Assembly: GCF_004365175.1 (NCBI RefSeq)
Contig: NZ_SOCE01000001.1
Span: 2,839,154-2,903,153, forward strand
DNA: 64,000 nt
Reading direction: 5' to 3'
Origin: Kribbella voronezhensis
GTDB lineage: Bacteria; Actinomycetota; Actinomycetes; Propionibacteriales; Kribbellaceae
A program made the position numbers and the translations under genes. A model generated the notes under the pieces. It made no database searches, was not told the origin of the DNA, and saw only the letters and a list, made by a program, of their open reading frames with translations. Each line of letters begins with the position of its first letter. The stretch's first letter is position 1. Shown here piece after piece: positions 48,762-60,320 of this stretch.

Positions 48762-50816
48762 ATGAGCGCCGAGACGTTCCGCGATGCCTGGGGTGTGCCG
48801 CATCTGAGAGCAGCCGATCCACTCGAACTGGCTCAGCTCCAGGGCCGCAACGCAGCCATGGACCGGGCGTGGCAGATCGAATTGCAGCGCCGGCGGTTCC
48901 TCGGCACCAGCGCGGCGTTCCTCGGCGTCGAGGCGATCGGCTGGGACAGCTTCGCCCGCCAGGCCCGCCTCGCCGACACCGCGGAACGCTGCTACCGCAG
49001 TCTCGACGACGCGACGCGCGAGTGGCTCACGGCGTACGTGGCCGGGGTCAACGAAGGCATGCCGGCTGGTGCGGCGCGCGCTCCCGAGTTCGCCGAGACC
49101 GGGCTGATGGTGCAGGAGTGGGAGCCGTGGGCGCCGCTCGGCAACTGGCTGGCGATCCATGTCATGTTCGCCGGCTTCCCGAACAAGCTCTGGCGCGAAC
49201 ACGTCGTCCACCATCTCGGCGAGGCGGCCGTCGACCTGTTCGACTCCGAAGGACCCAGTACCGCGGGCAGCAACGGCTGGCTGATCGCCGGGGATCGCAC
49301 CGCGACGGGTGCGCCCGTCATCGCCGGCGATCCGCATCGGTACATCGAGAGCCCGGGGATCTACCAGCAGGTGCGGCTCGCCTGCCCGCAGTACGACGTG
49401 ATCGGGCTGGCCGTGCCCGGGATTCCCGGGATCGCGCACTTCGGCCACACCGGCAAGGTGGCCTGGGCAATCACCAACGCGATGGCCGACTACCAGGATC
49501 TCTTCGCCGAACAACTGAGGCGTACGGCGGACGGCGTGGAGGCGCTCAGGCCGGACGGGTGGCGGGAGACGGCCGTCCACACCGAGGTGTTCGAGGTCGC
49601 GGGGGCCGCGCCGGTCGAGGTCGAGGTGATCGAGACCGACCGTGGCCCGGTGATCATCGGCGGCCCGGACGAGCGCGCGATCAGCCTGCGGTATCCGCCG
49701 CGCGTCACCGGGCGACTGGGCTTCGAAGTACTCCCGAAGTTGCTAGCGGCAACCACTGTCGGCGATATCGACGCTGCGGTGGCCGACTGGGTGGAGCCGG
49801 TCAACGTGATCCTCGCGGCCGATACCGACGGTGGCCTGCTGCATCGGACGGCCGGCCGGGTGCCGACGCGGCACCCGGCCAACTCGCACCGCGTGGTACC
49901 GGCGTGGGATTCCGGGCATGCTTGGCAGGGCTGGTACGAGCCGATGCCTGCGGCAACCATCGACGAGTTCGCGGTGATGGCGAACGCGCGCGAACTGGCC
50001 GAGCCGCTGGGGACGGAGTTCGCCGCGCCGCACCGGTCCCACCGGATCCGTGAGCTGGTGAGCTCGCGCGACGACTGGACCGCCGCCGAAATGCCTGACA
50101 TCCACCGCGACACCCTGCTCGGCTCGGCACCGCTGATGCTGGATCTCCTGGCGGGGTTGGAGGATCTGTCCGCCGAGGCGACTTCTCTGCGCGCGGAGCT
50201 GGCCACATGGGACCGGCGGATGGACGCGAGCAGTACCACGGCGTCGACGTACGCCGCCTTTCGCAAGGCGCTCGTCCAGCGCCTCGCCGACCATCCGGCG
50301 CTCGCCGTCCTCGAGGACGGCCTCGACTGTCCCGAGCTGTTCGTGCCCTGGATGGATCCGCTCGCCCATGTCGGCTTCGCGCTGGAGAACCTGATCACCA
50401 CCGACCTGCTGCCGGACGTCAACGTCCGCTGGCTCGCGCGGGAGGCGCTCGAAGAGGTCGCGCACAGCAAACCCCGGAAGCCGTGGGGCGAGACGCACCA
50501 ACTCTCTCCGCTGCACGCCCTTCGCGGCCCACTCTTCACGCCGGCCGAAGAGCCGATCGACCTGGCGCTGTCCGGCGACCACCACTGCGTGATGTCGACG
50601 TCGAGCCTCCCGGGCCTGACCGACGTCTGCATCCGCGCCTCAGCAGCCCGCTACGCCTGGGACCTGGCCGACCGCTCCGACAGCGCCTGGTCGGTCCCCT
50701 TGGGCGCCTCGGGCGTCCTGGGCGACCCTCATCACCACGATCAACTCCCCCACTGGCTGCAGGGCACCCTCGTCCCCATCACCACCAACTGGGACGAGCT
50801 GACCCCGGAACGCTGA
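48762..50816 (+). CDS. penicillin-acylase-family (Ntn) hydrolase without signal peptide
   Basis: The 684-aa precursor has the alpha-chain start (ETFRDAWGVPHLRAADPLELAQLQGRNAAMDRAWQIEL), then the processing site with nucleophile S170 in GPSTAGSNGWLIAGDRT. The beta chain continues through GDPHRYIESPGIYQQV and VDWVEPVNVILAAD. Family members self-cleave before the Ser and hydrolyse amides such as penicillins or acyl-homoserine lactones. Most are exported; this one has no signal peptide, so it may be cytoplasmic. ATG 48762 follows GGAGG. Confidence 0.87.
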   Translation: MSAETFRDAWGVPHLRAADPLELAQLQGRNAAMDRAWQIELQRRRFLGTSAAFLGVEAIGWDSFARQARLADTAERCYRSLDDATREWLTAYVAGVNEGMPAGAARAPEFAETGLMVQEWEPWAPLGNWLAIHVMFAGFPNKLWREHVVHHLGEAAVDLFDSEGPSTAGSNGWLIAGDRTATGAPVIAGDPHRYIESPGIYQQVRLACPQYDVIGLAVPGIPGIAHFGHTGKVAWAITNAMADYQDLFAEQLRRTADGVEALRPDGWRETAVHTEVFEVAGAAPVEVEVIETDRGPVIIGGPDERAISLRYPPRVTGRLGFEVLPKLLAATTVGDIDAAVADWVEPVNVILAADTDGGLLHRTAGRVPTRHPANSHRVVPAWDSGHAWQGWYEPMPAATIDEFAVMANARELAEPLGTEFAAPHRSHRIRELVSSRDDWTAAEMPDIHRDTLLGSAPLMLDLLAGLEDLSAEATSLRAELATWDRRMDASSTTASTYAAFRKALVQRLADHPALAVLEDGLDCPELFVPWMDPLAHVGFALENLITTDLLPDVNVRWLAREALEEVAHSKPRKPWGETHQLSPLHALRGPLFTPAEEPIDLALSGDHHCVMSTSSLPGLTDVCIRASAARYAWDLADRSDSAWSVPLGASGVLGDPHHHDQLPHWLQGTLVPITTNWDELTPER

Positions 50817-50871
50817 TCAGCCGCGCGGTGGTCGCCGGCCAGGTCTGGCGGAAGGTCGCTGGGCGCCGAGC

Positions 50872-51051
50872 TCAGGAGGGGGACGGTTCCGTGGTGCGGT
50901 GTTTGGGGTGGTCTCGGGTCGTGGGTTGGTGGTCGGTGGTGCGTGGGGCGGGGCAGACCGGGCCTCGGCGGATCGGGCCGCCTCCCAGTCGCCTGCTCTT
51001 CCACTGCTTCTCTTCGTAGTCGTAGTAAGTGTCGACGCCTCCGACTGTCAT
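50872..51051 (-). CDS. possible 59-residue protein
   Basis: GGAGGG lies 6 bp before ATG 51051, and the first 20 residues (MTVGGVDTYYDYEEKQWKSR) look coding. The rest is Pro/Arg/Thr-rich without structure. No family is recognised. It fills part of a 420-bp gap between the acylase and treZ. Apart from it, the gap shows nothing recognisable. Confidence 0.35.
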   Translation of the reverse strand: MTVGGVDTYYDYEEKQWKSRRLGGGPIRRGPVCPAPRTTDHQPTTRDHPKHRTTEPSPS

Positions 51052-51239
51052 CTGCTGTCCCTCCGTCAACCCCCGCGACCTGCGTGCGATGCCTCATCTA
51101 CAGTCCGTCACCGGCGGCCGGAACACAAGCGATTCTTGAACTACCACCGACAACCGGACTCCACCGCCCCGATTTCCCCTGTTTTGTCCAGACTGTTGAA
51201 CCCACAAAGGGCAATCGGTGGGATCTCGAACGCCTTACT

Positions 51240-52958
51240 TCACACCGCGAAAACGGCAACCCCATGGCCTGAGATCCGAACACTCTCCGCTACCAATTCC
51301 ACAGAACCGAACGACAGCACCTCGTACGCCGGTACGCCGTCCAGCGGGATCTCCGCCGTCTCGGCCGTCAGGTTCGCCACCACCCGCAAGGCTCCGCGGC
51401 TGACCACCAGCCATGACTCGGTGGCGTCCACCCCCACAGAGTCGAGTCGGTCGTTGCGCAGGTCGTCGCTCCGGGCCCGCAGGGCGAGCAGATCGCGGTA
51501 CCAACGCAGCAGGTCGCGATGCGGCGGCTCGTCCACCTCGGTCCAGTCCAGCACCGAGCTCCGCCAGGTCTCCGGATCCTGCGGATCGGGGATCTCCTCC
51601 GCGTCCCATCCGTGCGCCGCGAACTCCTGTCGCCGCCCGGTCCGCACGGCCTCGGCCAGCTCGGGCTCCTCGTGATCGGTGAAGTACCGCCACGGCGTCG
51701 AGGCACCCCACTCCTCGCCCATGAACAGCATCGGCGTGTACGGCGAAGTGAGCACCAGGGCGGCGCCGATCGCCTGTTGACCCGGTGTGAGGGCGGGCCG
51801 GTCGCCGAGCGCGCGGTTGCCGACCTGGTCGTGGTTGGAGGTGTACGCGAGGAACGCCGAGCCGCGATGGCGCGCCGGGTCCACCGGCCGGCCCCAGTCC
51901 TTGCCGCGGAAGGTGGAGTACGACCCGTCGTGGAGGAACACCTGGGTGAGCGTCTTCGCCAGCACCTCCGGCTCGCCGAAGTCCACGTAGTACCCGGCTC
52001 GCTCACCGGTCAGCAGAGTGTGTAAGGCGTGGTGGAAGTCGTCGCTCCACTGGGCGGTCATCCCGAGGCCGCCCTCGGCGACGGGCTCGACCATGCGCGG
52101 GTCGTTGAGGTCCGACTCCGCCACCAGCCCCAGCGGTCGGCCCAGCTCCTTCGCCAGCGTGGCCGTCTCTGTCGACAGCTGTGCCAGCAGATGGGTCGGG
52201 CTGTCGTCGGCCAGCGCGTGTACTGCGTCCAGCCGCAAGGCGTCGATGTGGAACTCCCGGAACCAGCGCAGCGCGTTGTCGCAGATCCACCGGCGTACTT
52301 CGTGACTGCCGTCGTCGTCCAGATTGACTGCCGGACCCCACGGGGTGCTGTGCCGGGTGGTGAAGTACGGCCCGAAGGAGTCGAGGTAGTTCCCGCTCGG
52401 CCCGAGGTGGTTGTAGACCACGTCGAGGCAGACGGCCAGTCCGACCGCATGGCACTGATCGACGAAGCGCTGCAACGCCTCGGGACCGCCGTACGGCTCG
52501 TGGACGGCGTAGAGGTCCACACCGTCGTACCCCCAGCCCTGCCGCCCGGGGAAGGCGGCGACCGGCATCAGCGACACCACGTCGACGCCGAGCGCGACCA
52601 GGTAGTCCAGGTGGCCGGCAGCGGCCTCCAGCGTCCCCTCCGGAGTGAAGGTGCCCAGATGCAGCTCGTAGAAGACAGCACCGCTCACGTCTCGACCGGC
52701 CCAGCCCTCGTCACTCCAGGCGTAGCGACCGGAGTCGAACACCCTGCTGAAGCCGTGGACGCCGTCCGGCTGCCACGGGCTCCGCGGGTCGGGCATCGGG
52801 TCGCTGCCGTCGACAGAAAAGGCGTAGTCCGTCCCGTGCCCGCCCTCGGCCTCCACCGACCACCAGCCGCCTTCACTCGGCGACATCGGCACCGATCCGC
52901 TGGACAGCACCAAGTCGACGGTCGTAGCGGCCGGCGCCCAGACGGTGAAGGTGTGCAA
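51240..52958 (-). CDS. treZ: malto-oligosyltrehalose trehalohydrolase
   Basis: The 572-aa GH13 enzyme has an N-terminal CBM48-like domain (LHTFTVWAPAATTVDLVL) and a barrel with VSGAVFYELHLGTFTPEGT, FHIDALRLDAVHAL (nucleophile Asp), LVAESDLNDPRM (acid Glu) and TSNHDQVGNRALG. It releases trehalose from maltooligosyl-trehalose. The start is TTG 52958: AAGGAG lies 5 bp upstream inside the end of treY. It is third in treX-treY-treZ. Confidence 0.95.
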   Translation of the reverse strand: MHTFTVWAPAATTVDLVLSSGSVPMSPSEGGWWSVEAEGGHGTDYAFSVDGSDPMPDPRSPWQPDGVHGFSRVFDSGRYAWSDEGWAGRDVSGAVFYELHLGTFTPEGTLEAAAGHLDYLVALGVDVVSLMPVAAFPGRQGWGYDGVDLYAVHEPYGGPEALQRFVDQCHAVGLAVCLDVVYNHLGPSGNYLDSFGPYFTTRHSTPWGPAVNLDDDGSHEVRRWICDNALRWFREFHIDALRLDAVHALADDSPTHLLAQLSTETATLAKELGRPLGLVAESDLNDPRMVEPVAEGGLGMTAQWSDDFHHALHTLLTGERAGYYVDFGEPEVLAKTLTQVFLHDGSYSTFRGKDWGRPVDPARHRGSAFLAYTSNHDQVGNRALGDRPALTPGQQAIGAALVLTSPYTPMLFMGEEWGASTPWRYFTDHEEPELAEAVRTGRRQEFAAHGWDAEEIPDPQDPETWRSSVLDWTEVDEPPHRDLLRWYRDLLALRARSDDLRNDRLDSVGVDATESWLVVSRGALRVVANLTAETAEIPLDGVPAYEVLSFGSVELVAESVRISGHGVAVFAV

Positions 52959-52959
52959 G

Positions 52960-55409
52960 TCAGCTCCTTGCCAGCAACGCCACTGGAAGCTCGGCCAGCA
53001 GCTCGTGGATCCGAGCCGCTCCACTACCCACCGGACGCCCGGTCAACACGTCCTGCCAGTCCCCGTCAGGCAGTACGACGGTGCTGTCGCCCCAGCCGCC
53101 CAGGCGGTGCAGAGTGACCGGCAGCCGGGTCGCGATCGTCACAGCGGCATCTCCGCGAGCAAACGCCACAGCGTGGCCACTGGAGGTCGGCAGCGGCTTG
53201 TAACTCCCCGCGAAGGCGTCTGCTTCCTGCCGCCGATGCCGCAAGGCTCGCGACGTCACCAGCAGCTTCTCGTCGGCCAGTCCGTCCGGGCGAGCCCCGT
53301 CGTCGAGCCGGGCCAGTCGTGCGATGCGCTGCGCGTAGTCCACCGGCCTGCGGTTGTCCGGGTCGACCAGTGACAGGTCGACCAGCTCGGTGCCCTGGTA
53401 GACGTCCGGGACACCCGGCATCGTGAGCTGCACCAGCTTCTGCCCGAGGGTGGCGGCCCGCACGTACTCGGCCTGGGCGTCAGCGAACCGGCGTACGGAA
53501 TCCAGTAGGGCCTGGTCGGCCAGGACGCCGGTAGCGAAGGCGGCGACGGACTCCTCGTACTCCGTGTCCGGCGAGGTCCAGCTGGTATGGCGTTTGGCCT
53601 CGCGGATCGCCTTCTGCAGGTAGGCCTGCAACCGGTCCTCGGCCAGCGGACCGTTGTCCCAGGTGCCGAACAAGGTCTGCCAGAGCAAGTACTCCGTACT
53701 GCCGTCCAGCCCCGCGTCGCGGTAGTCCGCCGACATCGCCCGCCAGGAGCGCACCGCCTCGGTCCAGGCCGCGGGCTGCTCCGAGAGCACGGCCAGCCGG
53801 GCGCGGACGTCCTCGGACCGCTTGGTGTCGTGCGTGGACAGCGTCGTCATCGTGCGCGGCCAGTGCTGGTTCAACCGGCCCGCGAACGCGTGGAACTCCT
53901 CCGGCGTGACCCCGAAGTGGGCCGGATCCCCGCCGACCTCGTTCAGTGACGAGAGCCGGAACCACCGGTAGAACGCGGTGTCCTCGACCCCCTTGGCCAT
54001 CACCGGCCCGCAGGTCTGCTGGAACCGGACGATCAGCTCGTGCCTGGCGTCCTCGTCGATCCTGCTCGCCGTACCGGCCTCGCGGCCGAGCAGCAGGTCG
54101 CGGACCAGTTCGAGCGTGTCCTGCTGCTCGTCGTCCAGGTTGCGCCGGGCCAGCTCGACCGCATGCTCCATCGCCTGTACTGCGGTGTGCGGCGGCTGCT
54201 CCCCCGGTACTACGTACGCCCGGTACCGGTCGAAGTTCACCAGCAGCTCGACGACCACTTCGTGGAAGGCCCGCCGGGTGTGGTCGCGCAGTCGCACGTC
54301 GTCCTGGCAGATCTTGGCCAGCAGCTCCACCAGGCGATGCACCTCGGCGTACTGGCCGTGCCGCACGACCTCACGCTTGGCCTGCTCGACCACGGGCGCG
54401 AAGTCGGCCGGCTCGCCGGTGAGCTCCGAGTGGAACGCGGCCAGCGGGGCTGCACCCGCCGGGTCCACGAACAGGCCGCCGACTCTCAGCAGCGCGTCGT
54501 ACCCGGTCGTACCCGCGCACGGCCAGTCACCGGGCAGGTCCTCGTCGCCTTCGAGGATCTTCTCCACCACGACCCACGCGCCACCCGTACGCTCGGCCAG
54601 GCGGCGCAGGTAGCCGCGGGGATCGGCCAGGCCGTCCGGGTGGTCGATGCGGAAGCCGTGCAGCTTCCCTTCGTGCAGCAACTCGAACAGCAGCTCGTGG
54701 GTGGCTTCGAAGACCTCACGGTTCTCCACCCGGACGGCGGCCAGCGTGTCGACGTCGAAGAAGCGGCGGTAGTTCAGCTCCTCGTCGGCGACTCGCCAGT
54801 GCGCCAGGCGGTACCACTGCTCGGTGACCAGTTCGGCGATCGGCAGCGTCTCGGTGCCGGGCCGCAGTGGGTACTCGTGGTCGTAGTACCGCAGTACGTC
54901 GCCGTCGACGGACAGCTCACCGTCCGCGAGCACCTTGCCGATGCGCTGACCCAGCACGGCCATCAGCAGCGGCTGGTTCCCAGCACCCCAGTCGACGTCG
55001 AACCACTCCGCGTACGGCGAGGTCGGGCCATCACGCAGTACGGACCACAGCGCGGTGTTCAGCCGAGCAGGTGTCGGCACCGCGACATGGTTCGGTACCA
55101 CGTCCGCGATCGCGCCCATCCGATGGTCGGCCAGCGCCGCGGACAGCCGGTCGAAGGCCGCCCGGCCACCGGCCGGCTCCGACAACCGGGAGTGGTCCAC
55201 CACGTCGTACCCGTGGGTGGAGCCGGGTGCGGCCTGCAGGATCGGGGACAGATAGGCGTGCGAGATCCCGAGGCTGTGCAGGTAGCTGACCACCTCTGCC
55301 GCGTCGTCGAAGCCGAAGTCGCCGTGCACCTGCAACCGGTAGGTGGCCTGCGGATGACCGCGGTGAGAGGTGGGCGGGCCGTCGTGGGGCGGGGAAGGTG
55401 AAGGCACCG

Positions 55410-55413
<4 letters not shown>
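52960..55413 (-). CDS. treY: malto-oligosyltrehalose synthase
   Basis: The 817-aa GH13 enzyme has ATYRLQVHGDFGFDDAAEVVSYL, SHAYLSPILQAAPGSTHGYDV, HGFRIDHPDGLADP (nucleophile Asp), VVEKILEGDEDLP (acid Glu), STHDTKRSEDVRARL and a late PGVPDVYQGTEL. It isomerises the reducing-end linkage of maltodextrins to trehalose. ATG 55413 overlaps the treX stop by ATGA. The frame is open upstream to 55542 inside treX, but that extension is not domain-like. Confidence 0.95.
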
Positions 55414-57527
<2,114 letters not shown>

Positions 57528-57711
57528 CCGACGAAGGTACCCATCCCTATCCCCAGCCGAAGAATCGTGGCGGGAATTCGTCCCGATTGTTCACTCGGGC
57601 CCGCCGCCGCCTCGAAAGGTAAGCGACAGTGTGTAGTCGTGGCAATACCTCAGGTGCGCTTCACTCACCGCACTGCCTGACCCGGCAGTAACCCGGTAGG
57701 ATCCCGCGTTT

Positions 57712-58182
57712 GTGAAGTCGCCCTCCGCCCGCAGTCCGGTCTTCGTCGATTCGACCGGACGTCGGCACCGCAGGATTCGCCGTACGGGGGCTTGGCTCGC
57801 CGTGCCCGCAGCCGGGTATGTGATCCTGCTGGTCAGCAGTCTGCTGGGCGGACCGCGGGTGGACACGCCGCTGATCCCGTTGCCCGAGGCCGGGAAACAT
57901 CAGCCCGAGAAGCGGGTCACGCGACCTGCCGCCACGGCGACGACCACTCCGAAGCCGGGTGAGCCCACCCGGAGCACTGAACCGACCTCCACACCGACGT
58001 CCGCTGACCGTCCGACCGAGTCGGCCCCCACCACTCAGCCGACCGCGACACCGTCGGTCACCGAACCGACGCCGACCAGCAGCGCAACACCCACCATCAC
58101 CCCCGGCCCACCCATGACGACGCCCAGGCACGGCAAGCCGACCGCGCCACCCGGACGCACCAAGTCGCCGTCCAAGCCGTGA
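57712..58182 (+). CDS. membrane-anchored Thr/Pro-rich protein
   Basis: The 156-aa protein has a basic N-terminus (RRHRRIRRTG), one membrane helix (WLAVPAAGYVILLVSSLLGG) and a long Thr/Ser/Pro tail predicted outside and unstructured. It starts at GTG 57712 after TAGGAT and overlaps the deacetylase-glycosyltransferase gene by GTGA, so the two are cotranslated. A wall-spanning or spacer role for the polysaccharide system is inferred. Confidence 0.75.
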   Translation: MKSPSARSPVFVDSTGRRHRRIRRTGAWLAVPAAGYVILLVSSLLGGPRVDTPLIPLPEAGKHQPEKRVTRPAATATTTPKPGEPTRSTEPTSTPTSADRPTESAPTTQPTATPSVTEPTPTSSATPTITPGPPMTTPRHGKPTAPPGRTKSPSKP

Positions 58183-60314
58183 CCCGCCGAGTCGCGCGCC
58201 GAGCCCGCCAGGTCCCGCTACGGACCCACTGGCTGATCCTCACCGTGTTGCTCGTCTGCCTGTCCGGCGCGCTGCTGCTGAACGGCTACACCCACCACCT
58301 GTACGGCACGACCCCCGACGGCGCGGCGGTCGTCGAGGGCTCGCACAACGCAGTACCGGCAGCCATCTCGAACGGCGGACCGGTCATCGACGCCGGCCGC
58401 AAGGACGCCCGGTCGGTGCGGCCGAAGGCCAAGACGATCGCGATCACCTTCGACGACGGGCCGGATCCGGACTGGACCCCGAAGGTGCTCGACCTGCTCC
58501 GTGCCCAGCACGTGCGGGCGACCTTCTTCGTGGTCGGCGCCCAGGTCGCGGCCCATCCGGACCTCGCCCGCAGGATCGTTGCCGAAGGCCACCAAATCGG
58601 CGTGCACACCTTCACGCACGCGAATCTGAGCACGGTACCGGGCTGGCGACGATCGCTGGAGCTGCGGCAGAGCCAGCTGATCCTGGCCGGCGCGACGGGA
58701 GTCAGTACGCCGTTGTTCCGGCCGCCGTACTCGTCCGAGCCCGATGCGCTGACCGATGCCGACTGGGCGTCGATCAAGCAGACCCGGGACGCGGGCTACC
58801 TCACCGTGCTGACCACCCAGGACAGCGAGGACTGGCGCCGGCCCGGGACGTCCCGCGTGATCGCGAACTCGACCCCGAGAGGCACCACCGGCCAGGTGCT
58901 GCTGATGCATGACGCGGGCGGCGACCGGAGCCAGACCCTGGCCGCCTTGCAGAAGCTGATTCCCTCCTTGAAGGCCCGCGGTTTCACCTTCGCCACGGTC
59001 AGCGACGCCGTCGGCCTGCCCCAGCCGGTGCACTCGGCGAGTGCGATCGAGCGCGGCCGCGGGCTCGCCGTGATCGAGGCGATGCGCTTGAGCGACAACG
59101 CGCTCACCGTGATCACCTGGCTGCTGTACGCCGCGGGTGCGCTGAGCGTGCTCCGGGCGTTGACCACCGTGATGGCGGCCCGGCGGCACGCGCGCGAGCG
59201 GTACTGGTCCTGGGGTGATCCCGTCACGGAGCCGGTTACCGTCATCGTGCCCGCTTACAACGAGAGCGCGGGGATCGAGGCGGCGGTCCGGTCGCTGGTC
59301 GCCTCGGACCATCCGATCGAGGTGATCGTCGTGGACGACGGCTCGACCGACGGCACCGCGGACCTCGTGGAGTCGATGGGGATTCGTGGCGTCCGGGTCA
59401 TCCGGCAGACGAACGCGGGCAAGCCGGCCGCGCTGAACACCGGCCTGCAGGCGGCGTCGTTCGACCTCGTGGTGATGGTGGACGGAGACACGGTCTTCGA
59501 GCCGGACGCGGTCCGGATGCTGGTGCAGCCGTTCGCCGATCCCTCGGTGGGAGCCGTGTCGGGCAACGCGAAGGTGGCCAACCGCACCGGCCTGCTGGGC
59601 CGCTGGCAACACATCGAGTACGTCGTCGGCTTCAACCTCGACCGCCGGTTGTTCGACCTGGCCGAATGCATGCCGACCGTGCCCGGAGCGGTCGGTGGCT
59701 TCCGGCGCAGCGCGCTCGAGCGCATCGGCGGACTGAGCGACGTCACTCTCGCCGAGGACACCGACCTCACCATGGCTCTGTGCCGAGACGGCTGGCGAGT
59801 GGTCTACGAGGAGCGCGCACGCGCGTGGACCGAGGCGCCGGCCTCTCTCGGTGCGCTGTGGCGACAGCGATACCGCTGGTGCTACGGCACCCTGCAGGCG
59901 ATGTGGAAGCACCGCGGCGCGTGGGTCCAGGGCGGCCAAGCGGGCAAGCTCGGGCGACGCGGGCTGACCTATCTACTGCTCTTCCAGGTCTTGCTGCCGT
60001 TGCTGGCGCCGGTGGTGGACGTGTTCGCCATCTACGGACTCGTGTTCCTGGATCCAGTCCGTGTCGGTCTGATCTGGGCGGGTTTCCTGGCACTGCAGTT
60101 CGCCATGGGGGTCTACGCGTTCCGGCTGGACGGCGAGAGGTACGGACCGCTGTGGAGCCTGCCTCTCCAGCAGTTCGTCTACCGGCAGCTCATGTACCTC
60201 GTCGTCATCCAGTCGGTCTTCACCGCGTTGGCAGGCTCACGGCTTCGCTGGCAGCGGATGGAGCGCTACGGCAGCCTCGGCGTTCCACCGAGGTCTGCCG
60301 GCGCTACTCCTTGA
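58179..60314 (+). CDS. bifunctional polysaccharide deacetylase - family 2 glycosyltransferase
   Basis: The 711-aa protein has an N-terminal anchor (about 18-36) and a NodB deacetylase domain outside the membrane (about 83-280: TIAITFDDGPDPD with D92/D93, GVHTFTHANL, FRPPYSSEPD). A membrane helix follows (about 310-330), then a cytoplasmic GT2 domain (VTVIVPAYNESAG, VIVVDDGSTDGTAD, VVMVDGDTVFEPDA, AEDTDLTM, QRYRWCYGT) and C-terminal membrane helices. The order fits a processive synthase that makes an N-acetylhexosamine polymer inside and deacetylates it outside, like PgaB/PgaC in one chain. It is coupled by GTGA to the upstream gene. Confidence 0.92.
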   Translation: MTRRVARRARQVPLRTHWLILTVLLVCLSGALLLNGYTHHLYGTTPDGAAVVEGSHNAVPAAISNGGPVIDAGRKDARSVRPKAKTIAITFDDGPDPDWTPKVLDLLRAQHVRATFFVVGAQVAAHPDLARRIVAEGHQIGVHTFTHANLSTVPGWRRSLELRQSQLILAGATGVSTPLFRPPYSSEPDALTDADWASIKQTRDAGYLTVLTTQDSEDWRRPGTSRVIANSTPRGTTGQVLLMHDAGGDRSQTLAALQKLIPSLKARGFTFATVSDAVGLPQPVHSASAIERGRGLAVIEAMRLSDNALTVITWLLYAAGALSVLRALTTVMAARRHARERYWSWGDPVTEPVTVIVPAYNESAGIEAAVRSLVASDHPIEVIVVDDGSTDGTADLVESMGIRGVRVIRQTNAGKPAALNTGLQAASFDLVVMVDGDTVFEPDAVRMLVQPFADPSVGAVSGNAKVANRTGLLGRWQHIEYVVGFNLDRRLFDLAECMPTVPGAVGGFRRSALERIGGLSDVTLAEDTDLTMALCRDGWRVVYEERARAWTEAPASLGALWRQRYRWCYGTLQAMWKHRGAWVQGGQAGKLGRRGLTYLLLFQVLLPLLAPVVDVFAIYGLVFLDPVRVGLIWAGFLALQFAMGVYAFRLDGERYGPLWSLPLQQFVYRQLMYLVVIQSVFTALAGSRLRWQRMERYGSLGVPPRSAGATP

Positions 60315-60320
60315 TCCTGC

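Noticed and set aside
57860..58150. Thr/Pro-rich repeat stretch as a possible CRISPR or DNA repeat array
   Set aside because: It is codon-level low complexity (ACC, CCG, TCG) in a membrane-anchored protein. There are no spaced identical units.
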